Source: Azophilus sp965199705
GTDB lineage: Bacteria; Pseudomonadota; Gammaproteobacteria; Pseudomonadales; Azotimanducaceae
NCBI GenBank assembly: GCA_965199705.1
Contig: OZ241359.1
Span: 1,302,001-1,366,000, forward strand
Direction of reading: 5' to 3'
Length of the DNA: 64,000 bases
Shown: positions 19,887 to 28,900 of the stretch, piece after piece
Layout: each line of letters starts with the position of its first letter
Numbering within the stretch: the stretch's first letter is position 1
Made by a program: the position numbers and the translations under genes
Notes under the pieces: generated by a model
The model's database searches: none
What the model was told of the DNA's origin: nothing
The model's input: only the letters and a program-made list of their open reading frames with translations

Positions 19887-21065
19887 ATGCCAGAAACAGG
19901 GGGCTCGATGGCCGGGAAGGCCAAAGCAGAAACAACGGGCGCAGAAAACGCCGGCGGAGACAACCCGAAGGTCGTGGTTCTGGCCGGCGACGGCATAGGG
20001 CCGGAAGTGATTTCGGTGGCCGTGGAAGCGCTGCGGCTGGCGCTGGCCCGTCACGGGCGGCGACTGGACGTGACGGACGCACTGCTCGGCGGCGTGGCGA
20101 TTGATGCGGCCGGTGCGCCGCTGCCGGAAGAAACCCTGGCTGCCTGCCGCAGTGCGCACGCCGTGTTGCTTGGCGCTGTCGGCGGTCCGAAATGGGACAA
20201 TCTGCCCATGAATCAGCGCCCGGAACGTGGTCTTCTCGGCCTGCGCTCTGGCCTTGACCTGTTCGCCAACCTGCGACCGGCGCTGCTCTTTGCGCCCCTG
20301 GCGCAGGCGTCTTCACTGAAGCCCGATCTCGTGGCCGATCTCGACATGCTGATCGTGCGGGAGCTGACGGGCGGGCTTTACTTCGGCGAGCCCCGGGGCG
20401 TGTTTCGTGAGAACAATGAACGGGTCGGCGTCAATACCTATCGCTACGCCGAACACGAAATCGAGCGGATTGCACGGGTTGCCTTCGAACTGGCGCAGAA
20501 GCGCCGCCGCAGGCTCTGTTCGGTGGACAAGGCCAATGTGCTGGAAGTGACCGGCCTCTGGCGCGAAGTGGTCACGGAGCTGGCGCCGGCCTATCCGGAT
20601 GTAGAGCTTTCGCACCTCTATGTGGACAACGCCGGCATGCAGCTGGTGCGGGCGCCGAAGCAGTTTGATGTGCTGGTCACCGGCAACATGTTCGGCGACA
20701 TACTCTCGGATGTGGCGGCCATGCTGACCGGCTCGCTCGGTATGCTGCCCTCCGCCTCGCTTGGCGTCGGCGGGTTTGGCCTGTATGAGCCAGTGCATGG
20801 CACGGCCCCGGACATCGCCGGTCAGGACAAGGCCAATCCGCTGGCGACAGTGCTGTCCGCGGCGATGCTTTGCCGCTACAGCCTGGATGCGGAGGCGGTG
20901 GCGGATGATCTGGAACGGGCAGTCGCAATGGTGCTCGGTGACGGTCTGCGCACGCCGGATATAGCGAGCGGCGCAAGCGGCGAGCAGCCGGTGGGCACGG
21001 CGGCCATGCGTGATGCCTTGCTTGGCGCCCTGGAGGCGCCAGAGGAACGGGCGTCGAGCGCATGA
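19887..21065 (+). CDS. leuB: 3-isopropylmalate dehydrogenase
   Basis: A 392-residue NAD-dependent beta-decarboxylating dehydrogenase, third step of leucine synthesis. Motifs: VVLAGDGIGPEV, LLGAVGGPKWD, TGGLYFGEPRG and YEPVHGTAPDIAGQ. It has about 25 extra N-terminal residues compared with usual homologues. The downstream ATG at 19908, preceded by AGGGGG, may be the true start and would remove seven of them. The 3' end overlaps asd by 4 nt. Confidence 0.95.
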   Translation: MPETGGSMAGKAKAETTGAENAGGDNPKVVVLAGDGIGPEVISVAVEALRLALARHGRRLDVTDALLGGVAIDAAGAPLPEETLAACRSAHAVLLGAVGGPKWDNLPMNQRPERGLLGLRSGLDLFANLRPALLFAPLAQASSLKPDLVADLDMLIVRELTGGLYFGEPRGVFRENNERVGVNTYRYAEHEIERIARVAFELAQKRRRRLCSVDKANVLEVTGLWREVVTELAPAYPDVELSHLYVDNAGMQLVRAPKQFDVLVTGNMFGDILSDVAAMLTGSLGMLPSASLGVGGFGLYEPVHGTAPDIAGQDKANPLATVLSAAMLCRYSLDAEAVADDLERAVAMVLGDGLRTPDIASGASGEQPVGTAAMRDALLGALEAPEERASSA

Positions 21066-22084
21066 GCGGGCGTCAGTTCAATGTGGCGATTGTCGGCGCT
21101 ACCGGGGCGGTAGGCGAGGCACTGATCGAAATTCTGGCCGAGCGGGACTTCCCGGTCGCCGAACTCTTCCTGCTGGCCAGCGAGAGATCCGAGGGCAAGC
21201 GCCTGATGTTTCGCGGCAAGTCGGTATCGGTTCAGCGTCTGGATCAGTTTGACTTCAGTACTGCCGAGATCGGGCTCTTTTCCGCCGGCGGCGACGTCTC
21301 CGGGGAATTCGCGCCCGTGGCGGCGGCGGCGGGTTGCGTGGTCATCGACAACACGTCCAGATTTCGTTACGAATCCGACGTTCCCCTGATCGTGCCTGAG
21401 GTCAATCCGCATCGGATCGCGCAATTCGGGCAGCGCAACATCATCGCCAACCCCAACTGTTCCACCATCCAGATGCTGGTGGCGTTGCAGCCGATTCAGG
21501 CTGCGGTGGGCATCACCCGGATCAATGTCGCCACCTACCAGGCCGTTTCCGGGGCCGGCGCGGGCGGTCTGCAGGAGTTGGCCGGTCAGACCGCCAATCT
21601 GCTGAACGGCAAGCCGATCTCGTCCGGAGTCATGCCAGTGCAGATCGCCTTCAATGCTGTGGCTCAGATTGGTCCCTTCCAGGACAACGGCTACACCCTG
21701 GAAGAGATGAAGATGGTCTGGGAGACACGCAAGATATTCGAGGATGACGATATTCAGGTGAATCCGACCTGCGTCCGTATCCCCGTGTTCTACGGACACT
21801 CCGAAGCGGTGCACATCGAAACTCGGGAGCATTTGCCGGTGGATCGGGCGAGAACCCTGCTGGCCGAGGCAGAAGGCGTCACCCTGGTGGATCGGATGGC
21901 GCCGGGCGGCTATCCGACGCCTGCTATCGAGGCGGCGGGTACGGACCCGGTATTTGTCGGGCGGGTGCGCGCGGACATATCCCATCCGAACGGCCTCGAC
22001 TTCTGGGTGGTCTCGGACAATGTGCGCAAGGGCGCGGCGCTCAACAGCATCCAGATTGCCGAGCGATTGGCGCCAATGCTCTGA
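21062..22084 (+). CDS. asd: Aspartate-semialdehyde dehydrogenase
   Basis: A 340-residue enzyme reducing aspartyl phosphate to the semialdehyde that feeds lysine, threonine, methionine and diaminopimelate. It has the NADP-binding motif VGATGAVGEALIEIL at the N-terminus, the nucleophilic Cys in NPNCSTIQ and the substrate-binding region VPVFYGHSE-type (IPVFYGHSEAVHIET). ATGA overlap with leuB and TGATG overlap with fimV place it in the same transcript. Confidence 0.96.
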   Translation: MSGRQFNVAIVGATGAVGEALIEILAERDFPVAELFLLASERSEGKRLMFRGKSVSVQRLDQFDFSTAEIGLFSAGGDVSGEFAPVAAAAGCVVIDNTSRFRYESDVPLIVPEVNPHRIAQFGQRNIIANPNCSTIQMLVALQPIQAAVGITRINVATYQAVSGAGAGGLQELAGQTANLLNGKPISSGVMPVQIAFNAVAQIGPFQDNGYTLEEMKMVWETRKIFEDDDIQVNPTCVRIPVFYGHSEAVHIETREHLPVDRARTLLAEAEGVTLVDRMAPGGYPTPAIEAAGTDPVFVGRVRADISHPNGLDFWVVSDNVRKGAALNSIQIAERLAPML

Positions 22085-23031
22085 TGGCGAGCGTGGCGGG
22101 CAGCCTGTCTGCATCCGTGCGGCGCATCCTGGCCCGAATATTGTGGCTTGTTCTGGCGGCACTGTCCTGGACACCTGTTGCCGAGGCGCGGGAGCTGATC
22201 GTGATGGAGGGCGACACCCTGTGGCGCCTGGCCAACGCCAATCTGCCGCCGGGCGAGACCGACGCGCAGGCCTATATGGACGCAATCATGCGCGCCAATC
22301 CGCATGCCTTCCTGCAAGGCGACAGCCATCGCATGGCAATCTGTGCGCGCTTGACGTTGCCTGGCCACGCCGACCCCGAAGAGACAGCCTCAGCTGATCG
22401 GTGCGACACCGCGCCCGAGGTCCTGCGCCAACCTGATGCGCGACAGCAAGTTGATCTCGAGACGAACTCTGTCATCTCGACGCCAGCCGCCGTGCAGACC
22501 GGGCTGGTCGCGCGCAACGGGGAACTCGATGCGGTGCGTCAGGCATTGGCCGACGCCTCTCTCGCGCTTGCGGACTTGCAGACCAGCTCGGCGGCGCAGA
22601 CGGTGACCTGGAAGCGCCGGCTGGGCGAGGCCGAGTCTGCAACTGCCGGTTTGCGCCAGCGGCTCGTCTGGTGGCAGGGTGGTGCCCTGGCGGCGGCGTT
22701 GCTGGCCCTGGGGTTTGCTGTCGTCTGGTGGCGGCAGCGCGCGCTCGTCGCCACAGGCTCCGCCGGGAATCCGCCGCCTCCGGACGCGCGCGCCGATACG
22801 GGCGAACAGGCGGGTACAACCGAGTCGGGTGACGAGGGCGCTATTGATGCGGCTGTGAAACTCAGGCTGGCGCAGGCGCAGATTGGTCTGGAGCGCTTTG
22901 CGGAGGCCCGCGATCTGCTCGATGAAGTGATCGACCAGGGCGATGCGACGGCGCGTGATGCAGCGCTTGAACTGCGCCGGACGCTGCCACCTGAATCAGC
23001 CCCTGACGCAACCCGGGACCCGGCCGCATGA
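22084..23031 (+). CDS. fimV: Short FimV-like peptidoglycan-binding membrane protein
   Basis: A 315-residue protein in the usual fimV position. It has a signal peptide (ending PVAEA), a LysM-like N-domain (ELIVMEGDTLWRLANANLP), a coiled-coil segment (about 140-195), one membrane helix (LVWWQGGALAAALLALGFAV) and a cytoplasmic C-terminal FimV motif (KLRLAQAQIGLERFAEARDL). It is only about a third of the length of Pseudomonas FimV, keeping the two ends and losing most of the acidic middle. Role is probably polar organisation or cell-wall association. Confidence 0.85.
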   Translation: MASVAGSLSASVRRILARILWLVLAALSWTPVAEARELIVMEGDTLWRLANANLPPGETDAQAYMDAIMRANPHAFLQGDSHRMAICARLTLPGHADPEETASADRCDTAPEVLRQPDARQQVDLETNSVISTPAAVQTGLVARNGELDAVRQALADASLALADLQTSSAAQTVTWKRRLGEAESATAGLRQRLVWWQGGALAAALLALGFAVVWWRQRALVATGSAGNPPPPDARADTGEQAGTTESGDEGAIDAAVKLRLAQAQIGLERFAEARDLLDEVIDQGDATARDAALELRRTLPPESAPDATRDPAA

Positions 23032-23831
23032 CAGCAACGATCGCGCTTGGCGTCGAATATGACGGCAGCGGATTTCAGGGATGGCAATGGCAGCGGCATG
23101 GCCCGTCTGTGCAGGAGACCCTGGAAACCGCGCTCGCCCGGGTGGCCGACCGACCCGTACAGACGGTCGCGGCGGGCCGCACGGATGCTGGCGTTCACGC
23201 CACCGGGCAGGTGGCGAGCTTTGCTGATGCGCCGCCGAGGCCCTTGCGCGCCTGGCGCGACGGGGTTAACGGTCATACCGGGCCGGCGCTGAAGGTGCGT
23301 TGGGCGCGCGAGGTGGATCCGGGCTTCAACGCCCGACACAGCGCTGTCGCCCGACGCTATCTGTATCTGTACCGGGCGCCGGATCAAGCATCGCCACTCA
23401 GCGGCCGGTTTGCCTGGGAGACAGGCACGCTGAATGTGTCGGCCATGGCCGAGGCCGCGCAGGCGCTGGCGGGCGAACACGACTTCAGCAGTTTTCGGGC
23501 CAGCGGCTGCCAGGCGACCTCCGCATGGCGTTGCGTACACCGGATTCGGGTGCTGGCGGTCGGCAGCCTGGTGGTTCTGGATATCGAAGCCAATGCGTTT
23601 CTCATGCGCATGGTGCGCATCATCGCCGGCGCCCTCTGGCACGTCGGGCGTGGCGAGCAGCCCATCGCCGCCGTAGCCGAACAACTGGCGGCTCGCGACC
23701 GCACCGCCGTCGGCAGAACAGCACCCGCCAGAGGGCTTTATCTGGCGGATGTCCGCTATCCGGGCTACCATTTTCCCGCAGCCGGCCTGCCGCCGCTGTT
23801 GTGCGCCCTCAATGGGCTGGATGCGCTATGA
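23028..23831 (+). CDS. truA: tRNA pseudouridine(38-40) synthase
   Basis: A 267-residue enzyme modifying uridines 38-40 in the tRNA anticodon arm. The catalytic Asp is in AGRTDAGVHATGQV near residue 52, with DFSSFRASGCQA and RMVRIIAGALWHVG further on. Length is normal. ATGA overlaps with fimV upstream and with trpF downstream. Confidence 0.95.
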   Translation: MTATIALGVEYDGSGFQGWQWQRHGPSVQETLETALARVADRPVQTVAAGRTDAGVHATGQVASFADAPPRPLRAWRDGVNGHTGPALKVRWAREVDPGFNARHSAVARRYLYLYRAPDQASPLSGRFAWETGTLNVSAMAEAAQALAGEHDFSSFRASGCQATSAWRCVHRIRVLAVGSLVVLDIEANAFLMRMVRIIAGALWHVGRGEQPIAAVAEQLAARDRTAVGRTAPARGLYLADVRYPGYHFPAAGLPPLLCALNGLDAL

Positions 23832-24478
23832 GCTTGAGCATTGGAGAAGTCTGCACGACCCGTGCGGCCGTCAGGATCAAGGTGTGCGGCGTCACCCGGG
23901 CGCAGGACCTGGAACTGCTGCTTGAACTCGGCGTGGACGCGGTTGGTCTCATGTTCTGGCCGCAAAGCGCGAGGTTCTTGCAGAGGGCCGAGGCGCGTGC
24001 GCTTTCCCGGTTGGCCGAAGGCCATATCCTGCGGGTTGGCGTATTCATGGACGCTCAGCCCCGGGGCGTGCGCGAGGTGCTGGAGGAAGTGGACGTGGAT
24101 GTGCTTCAGTTTCACGGTCGGGAGACGCCGGATGTCTGCGCTGGTTTCGGGTTGCCCTGGGTGAAGGCGGTTCAGGTATCCGCGCCGGTTCAGCTGCTGT
24201 CCCTGACGCGCCAGTATCAGGGCGCCTCTGCACTGATGCTCGATGGCGGCGCCGGCGAGGGCCGGGTGTTTGACTGGCGTCGCTGGCCGCAAGACGCCGC
24301 CGGTCGCCGATTGATCCTGGCTGGCGGGTTGAATCCGGACAATGTGGCCGAGGCCGTGCGTCGGCTGCGCCCGTGGGGGGTGGACGTCAGCACCGGGGTG
24401 GAATCGGCAAGGGGCGTCAAGGATGCGGACCTGATTCGACGATTCGTAGAGGAGACACGTCTTGCCGCAAGCGAATAG
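23828..24478 (+). CDS. trpF: Phosphoribosylanthranilate isomerase
   Basis: A 216-residue TIM-barrel isomerase, third step of tryptophan synthesis from anthranilate. Catalytic Cys in KVCGVTRAQDLELL, general-acid Asp in LMLDGGAGEGRVFDW and the phosphate-binding end LAGGLNPDNV, then DVSTGVESARGVKD. The ATG at 23828 overlaps the truA stop. About 16 residues precede the usual start (IKVCGVT), so an internal start is possible. The 3' end overlaps trpB by 17 nt. Confidence 0.95.
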   Translation: MSLSIGEVCTTRAAVRIKVCGVTRAQDLELLLELGVDAVGLMFWPQSARFLQRAEARALSRLAEGHILRVGVFMDAQPRGVREVLEEVDVDVLQFHGRETPDVCAGFGLPWVKAVQVSAPVQLLSLTRQYQGASALMLDGGAGEGRVFDWRRWPQDAAGRRLILAGGLNPDNVAEAVRRLRPWGVDVSTGVESARGVKDADLIRRFVEETRLAASE

Positions 24479-25673
24479 CCCATACGCGCTACCCGACGAA
24501 CAGGGCCGATTTGGCGCCTATGGCGGCCGCTTCGTGGCCGAGACGCTAACTCACGCGCTGGACGAATTGCAGGCCCTGTACCAGGAAATGCGCGCAGACC
24601 CGGCCTTTCAGGCCGAGTTTCAGGCGGACCTCGCACACTACGTCGGGCGTCCGTCGCCACTCTATGCCGCCGAGCGGCTGACCGAGCACGTGGGTGGCCC
24701 GAAAATCCTGCTGAAGCGTGAAGACCTGAATCACACGGGCGCGCACAAGATCAACAACTGCATAGGCCAGGCCCTGCTCGCCAGGCGAATGGGCAAGCCG
24801 CGTGTCATCGCCGAAACCGGCGCTGGCCAGCATGGCGTCGCCACCGCCACCATCGCCGCCCGCCTGGGTCTCGAATGCCGGGTGTACATGGGCGCCGACG
24901 ACATCGCCCGTCAGTCGCCGAATGTATATCGCATGAAGCTGCTCGGCGCCGAGGTTGTGCCGGTCACCTCTGGATCGCGCACGCTGAAGGATGCATTGAA
25001 CGAGGCCCTGCGCGACTGGGTGACGCACGTGGACACAACGCACTACATCATTGGCACCGTAGCCGGCCCGCACCCCTATCCGATGCTGGTGCGGGACTTT
25101 CAGTCTGTCATCGGCGACGAGACGAGACGCCAGAGCCTGGCGCAACTTGGCTGTCTGCCAGACGCACTGGTGGCGTGCGTTGGCGGCGGCTCCAATGCCA
25201 TCGGTCTCTTCCATCCCTTCCTGGAGGACACTGAGGTTGCCCTGATTGGCGTCGAGGCTGCCGGTCTCGGCCTGGCCACCGGCCGCCACGCTGCCCCGCT
25301 GAATGACGGCTGGCCGGGCGTGCTGCATGGCAACCTCACCTATCTGATGCAGGATGCGCATGGCCAGATCCGCGACACGCACTCCATTTCCGCCGGCCTG
25401 GACTACCCGGGCGTCGGCCCCGAACACAGCTATCTCAAGGACCTTGGCCGGGTTGAATATGACTCGGTTACCGATGCAGAGGCCCTGAACGCCTTCCGCC
25501 TGCTGAATCGACTGGAGGGCATATTGCCCGCTCTGGAAAGCAGCCACGCCCTGGCCTGGGTACTGCGCGAGCAGAGCCGGTTTCGCCCGGAGCAGGCGCT
25601 GGTGATTAATTTGTCCGGGCGCGGCGACAAGGACATTCAGACGGTGGCCGATCTGGACGGCGTCACCCTGTGA
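24462..25673 (+). CDS. trpB: Tryptophan synthase beta chain
   Basis: A 403-residue PLP enzyme joining indole with serine. The PLP Lys is in HTGAHKINN, the catalytic Glu region is AETGAGQHGVAT, and the phosphate-binding loop is GGGSNAIG. The start is a TTG at 24462 with GAGGAG 7-8 nt upstream, inside the end of trpF; no ATG fits the conserved N-terminus (YGGRFVAETL). It ends in a GTGA overlap with trpA. Confidence 0.96.
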   Translation: MPQANSPYALPDEQGRFGAYGGRFVAETLTHALDELQALYQEMRADPAFQAEFQADLAHYVGRPSPLYAAERLTEHVGGPKILLKREDLNHTGAHKINNCIGQALLARRMGKPRVIAETGAGQHGVATATIAARLGLECRVYMGADDIARQSPNVYRMKLLGAEVVPVTSGSRTLKDALNEALRDWVTHVDTTHYIIGTVAGPHPYPMLVRDFQSVIGDETRRQSLAQLGCLPDALVACVGGGSNAIGLFHPFLEDTEVALIGVEAAGLGLATGRHAAPLNDGWPGVLHGNLTYLMQDAHGQIRDTHSISAGLDYPGVGPEHSYLKDLGRVEYDSVTDAEALNAFRLLNRLEGILPALESSHALAWVLREQSRFRPEQALVINLSGRGDKDIQTVADLDGVTL

Positions 25674-26473
25674 ACCGGATCGAAACGACGCTGACCCGAC
25701 TGCGTCACCAGCAGCGCAAGGCGCTCGCGCCCTTCATCACGGCTGGAGACCCGGAGCGGCAGGTGACCGTGCCGGCGCTGCACGCGCTGGTGCAGGGCGG
25801 GGCGGACATACTGGAAGTCGGTGTGCCGTTCAGCGACCCGGAAGCGGATGGTCCGGAGATTCAGGCAGCATCGGAGCGGGCGCTGCGGCAACAGGTCTCC
25901 CTGCTGGACGTCTTCGATCAGGTGGCCGAGTTCCGCCGCCGAAATGCTGATACGCCGATCGTGTTGATGGGCTATCTGAACACGATCCTTGCCATGGGAG
26001 AGGCGAATTTCGTGACGCGCGCGGCCAAGGCAGGCGTCGATGGCATGATCGTTGTGAACCTGCCGCCGGAAGAAGCCGCGACGCTCAGGTCAGCGTTGGC
26101 CGAGGCGCAGATGGATCTCATCCTGCTGGCAGCGCCGACCAGCACGTCCGAGCGGCTCACCCGCATTGCAGAAGCAGCGTCCGGCTTCCTCTATCTGGTT
26201 TCGCTGAAAGGCATCACCGGCGCCGATCACATTGACGTCAGCACGGTGGCAAGCCTGGTCGCGCGCGTGCGTGAAGTCAGCGCCTTGCCCTTGCTGGTGG
26301 GATTCGGCATCAAGGACGGGCATACCGCGCGTGCGGTCGCGGCCCATGCCGACGGCGTGGTGGTAGGCGCAGCGCTGGTTTCGCGCATGGCCGAACTGGC
26401 GAACACGCCGACCGCCATCCCGGCCATGCTGAAAGACACGCTCGGTGATATTCGCAGGGCGCTCGATCGGTAA
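25670..26473 (+). CDS. trpA: Tryptophan synthase alpha chain
   Basis: A 267-residue TIM barrel cleaving indoleglycerol phosphate. Catalytic Glu in ILEVGVPFSDP and Asp in SDPEADGP are present (many homologues have M or V where this has the first E). Phosphate-binding parts are LVSLKGITGA and VGFGIKDGHTA. GTG start overlaps the trpB stop. The 62-nt gap after it is where accD would normally lie. Confidence 0.95.
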   Translation: MNRIETTLTRLRHQQRKALAPFITAGDPERQVTVPALHALVQGGADILEVGVPFSDPEADGPEIQAASERALRQQVSLLDVFDQVAEFRRRNADTPIVLMGYLNTILAMGEANFVTRAAKAGVDGMIVVNLPPEEAATLRSALAEAQMDLILLAAPTSTSERLTRIAEAASGFLYLVSLKGITGADHIDVSTVASLVARVREVSALPLLVGFGIKDGHTARAVAAHADGVVVGAALVSRMAELANTPTAIPAMLKDTLGDIRRALDR

Positions 26474-26535
26474 GGGATCGGGCGTGGGGATGCAGCCAGA
26501 TCGGCTGAAGGATCAGGAAGGGGCGCTGATGCAAC

Positions 26536-27828
26536 ATGCTGGATCGTGACTTTCGCGAGGCGCCTGGCGTTGCCGCCGGCCTGGACGCCTGGCTCGCCTA
26601 TGTGGATTCGCTGAACCCGGTCTGGGATCTCGGGCTTGCCCGGGTGGGTCGGGTGGCCGAGGCCATGCGCGTGAATCGGCCGGCGCCCCTGGTGGTGACC
26701 ATCACCGGCACCAATGGCAAGGGCAGCACCGCCGTGTGCCTGGAGCAGGTAATGCTCGCGGCCGGGTGGCGCACTGGCTGCACCCTGTCACCGCATGTCG
26801 AGCGTTTCAACGAGCGCATTCGCATCAACGGTCGGGAACTGCCAGACGCGGAGATAGTGCGTGCGTTTGCAGCCGTCGAGGCGGCGCGGGGCGGCGCTGA
26901 TCTGACCTACTTTGAATTTTCCTGCCTGGCGGCCCTGTACTGTTTTCTGGCAGCCGGCGTTGAAGTCGCGATTCTGGAGATTGGCCTGGGCGGGCGTCTG
27001 GACGCTTTCAATCTGGTGGACGCACAGATCGCAGTGGTGACCAGCATTGGCCTGGACCATTGCGACTATCTCGGCGATACGCGCGAAGCCATCGGCGCCG
27101 AGAAGGCCGGCATATTCCGCCGCGGGCAGAGCATCCTGCTGGGCCCGGACATGCCGCGCAGCGTCATCGAGGCCGCACAGGCAGCCACCACGCGGATCCA
27201 CCAGGTGGGCCGTGACCTGCAAGTCACGCAGACGCAAGGCGACTGGTCGTTGCGTTTCGACGGGCAGAGCCTCGATCATCTGCCGGAGACGCCATTCGTG
27301 CTCGACAACTGTGCGCTGGCCGTTGCCGCCGCCCTGCTCGCCGAGCCCTGTTCTGCTGCGGTGGTGCGTCAGGGCCTCGCGCTCGCTCGGATGCCGGCTC
27401 GGTGTGAAGTGATCGAGACACAAGGTCGCCTGCATCTGCTGGACGTGGCGCACAACCCCCTGGCGGCCGCCTGGCTTGCGCGGGAACTCGCGCGCCGTTG
27501 GCCGGGTGCCGGTGTGGTGGCGGTATTCGGCAATCTGCAAGACAAGGACAGTGCCGGCATCTTCGTCGAACTGGGGCACCTGGTGCGCCATTGGCTGCTG
27601 GTGGACACACCGGGGCCGCGTGGGCTTTCGGCTGCCGACCTTGCCAGCCGTTGTCCCGCCGCGCCACATACCCTGGCGCCGTCGGTAGAGGCAGCACTGG
27701 TCGAGGCAAGGTCGCTTGCGCGCGCGTCTGATGTTATTCTGGTCTTCGGTTCGTTTGTGCTGGCCCAGGCTGCTCGCCTCGCATTGATGCAATCTGCCGA
27801 TCAATCTTCGCTTCCAGCTGATGCATGA
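26536..27828 (+). CDS. folC: Dihydrofolate synthase / folylpolyglutamate synthase
   Basis: A 430-residue Mur-ligase-type enzyme adding glutamate to dihydropteroate and folates. P-loop TITGTNGKGSTAVCLE near residue 57, FEFSCLAALYCF, carbamylated-Lys region GAEKAGIFRRGQ and the C-terminal DVAHNPLAAAWLARELA are all visible. It overlaps dedD by 8 nt. Confidence 0.95.
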   Translation: MLDRDFREAPGVAAGLDAWLAYVDSLNPVWDLGLARVGRVAEAMRVNRPAPLVVTITGTNGKGSTAVCLEQVMLAAGWRTGCTLSPHVERFNERIRINGRELPDAEIVRAFAAVEAARGGADLTYFEFSCLAALYCFLAAGVEVAILEIGLGGRLDAFNLVDAQIAVVTSIGLDHCDYLGDTREAIGAEKAGIFRRGQSILLGPDMPRSVIEAAQAATTRIHQVGRDLQVTQTQGDWSLRFDGQSLDHLPETPFVLDNCALAVAAALLAEPCSAAVVRQGLALARMPARCEVIETQGRLHLLDVAHNPLAAAWLARELARRWPGAGVVAVFGNLQDKDSAGIFVELGHLVRHWLLVDTPGPRGLSAADLASRCPAAPHTLAPSVEAALVEARSLARASDVILVFGSFVLAQAARLALMQSADQSSLPADA

Positions 27829-28357
27829 ACGCACTCGCTACCGGTTGACGGGCGGGATCTTCCTGATCGCCCTGGCCCTGCTTCTTGCGCCATTGTTACC
27901 GGACGACGATGAACCGCCGGGGGTCACCCTGATTCCCATCGAACTTGATGACGCCTACGAACCGCCCGACATACCGGCGTTCGACGAGGTGGCGCCGGAA
28001 AGCGACCTGCAGGCGAGGGTCGAGGAAATGCGTCAGTCTGTCGATGCGGACGGCTTTCATGCCGACACGGACACCCGCTTCGGCGAGCCAGTATTGTCGG
28101 CGCCAGATGACGCGACAGAAGCCTGGGCGGTGCAGCTTGGCGCCTTCCGCGATGCCGAAAGGGCCCGGGCGTTTCGTGATCGACTGCGGCAAGACGGCCA
28201 GGAAGCCTTTATCAGCACGTATCGTCCAGCGCCGGACGAAGTCCTGTTCCGGGTGGCGGTGGGGCCGCTGGTCAACAAGGGGCGCGCGCAACAACTTGCC
28301 GAGGAACTGTCCTTGGCGCACACAACCGAGGCCAGGTTGATGGCGTTTGGCAATTGA
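27821..28357 (+). CDS. dedD: SPOR-domain protein DedD
   Basis: A 178-residue inner-membrane protein acting at the division septum. One N-terminal helix (LTGGIFLIALALLLAPLLP) is followed by an acidic proline-containing linker and a C-terminal SPOR domain (AWAVQLGAFRDAERARAF, then VLFRVAVGPLVNKGRA) that binds denuded septal peptidoglycan. ATG at 27821 overlaps folC; the stop overlaps the cvpA TTG. Confidence 0.9.
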   Translation: MHERTRYRLTGGIFLIALALLLAPLLPDDDEPPGVTLIPIELDDAYEPPDIPAFDEVAPESDLQARVEEMRQSVDADGFHADTDTRFGEPVLSAPDDATEAWAVQLGAFRDAERARAFRDRLRQDGQEAFISTYRPAPDEVLFRVAVGPLVNKGRAQQLAEELSLAHTTEARLMAFGN

Positions 28358-28860
28358 TCCCGGAATTGGCGGCCTTTGACGCAGTGGCGCTGATCGCCAT
28401 CCTGGTGTCTGCCGTGGTCGGCATCGCACGCGGGTTCGCGCGCGAGCTGCTGTCGCTGGTGATCTGGGGCCTGGCGGTGGTTGCCACCCTGGCGTATGGA
28501 AGCCGTCTGGCGCAGGCGCTGGCGCTGGAATCAGAGGCGCTGTCAACCCTGTTTGGTTACGGCCTGATCTTCTTCGGCGTGCTTCTGATCGGCGCCCTGG
28601 CGCAATCAAGCCTTGGGCGCATGATCAAGTCGCTGGGTCTGAAGGGTCTTGACCGCTCACTCGGCCTTGCTTTTGGCGCGCTGCGCGGCATTGCGGTCTG
28701 CGTGCTGATCACCATCGCCCTGCAACCCTTCTTCAGCGATACGGACTGGTGGCGGGCAGCCTTGACGCCGCCCCTGGCAAACCTGCTGGCGGCCGCTGTG
28801 GCGGACCTGGATGAGACACATGCCGGCGCTGGCCGCATCAGCCTTCAGGTGGCGCCTTGA
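28354..28860 (+). CDS. cvpA: CvpA family membrane protein
   Basis: A 168-residue protein with four hydrophobic segments (about 8-25, 30-50, 65-85 and 103-122) and the CvpA motifs AAFDAVALIAILVSAVVG and RGFARELLSLV. Named for colicin V production; thought to support envelope homeostasis. The TTG start at 28354 overlaps the dedD stop (TTGA); no alternative ATG exists near the conserved N-terminus. It lies 40 nt before purF, as in other gammaproteobacteria. Confidence 0.9.
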   Translation: MIPELAAFDAVALIAILVSAVVGIARGFARELLSLVIWGLAVVATLAYGSRLAQALALESEALSTLFGYGLIFFGVLLIGALAQSSLGRMIKSLGLKGLDRSLGLAFGALRGIAVCVLITIALQPFFSDTDWWRAALTPPLANLLAAAVADLDETHAGAGRISLQVAP

Positions 28861-28900
28861 TGTCGCCTGTCCTGGCCTGGTTTTTGATGGAGCGAAGCTG

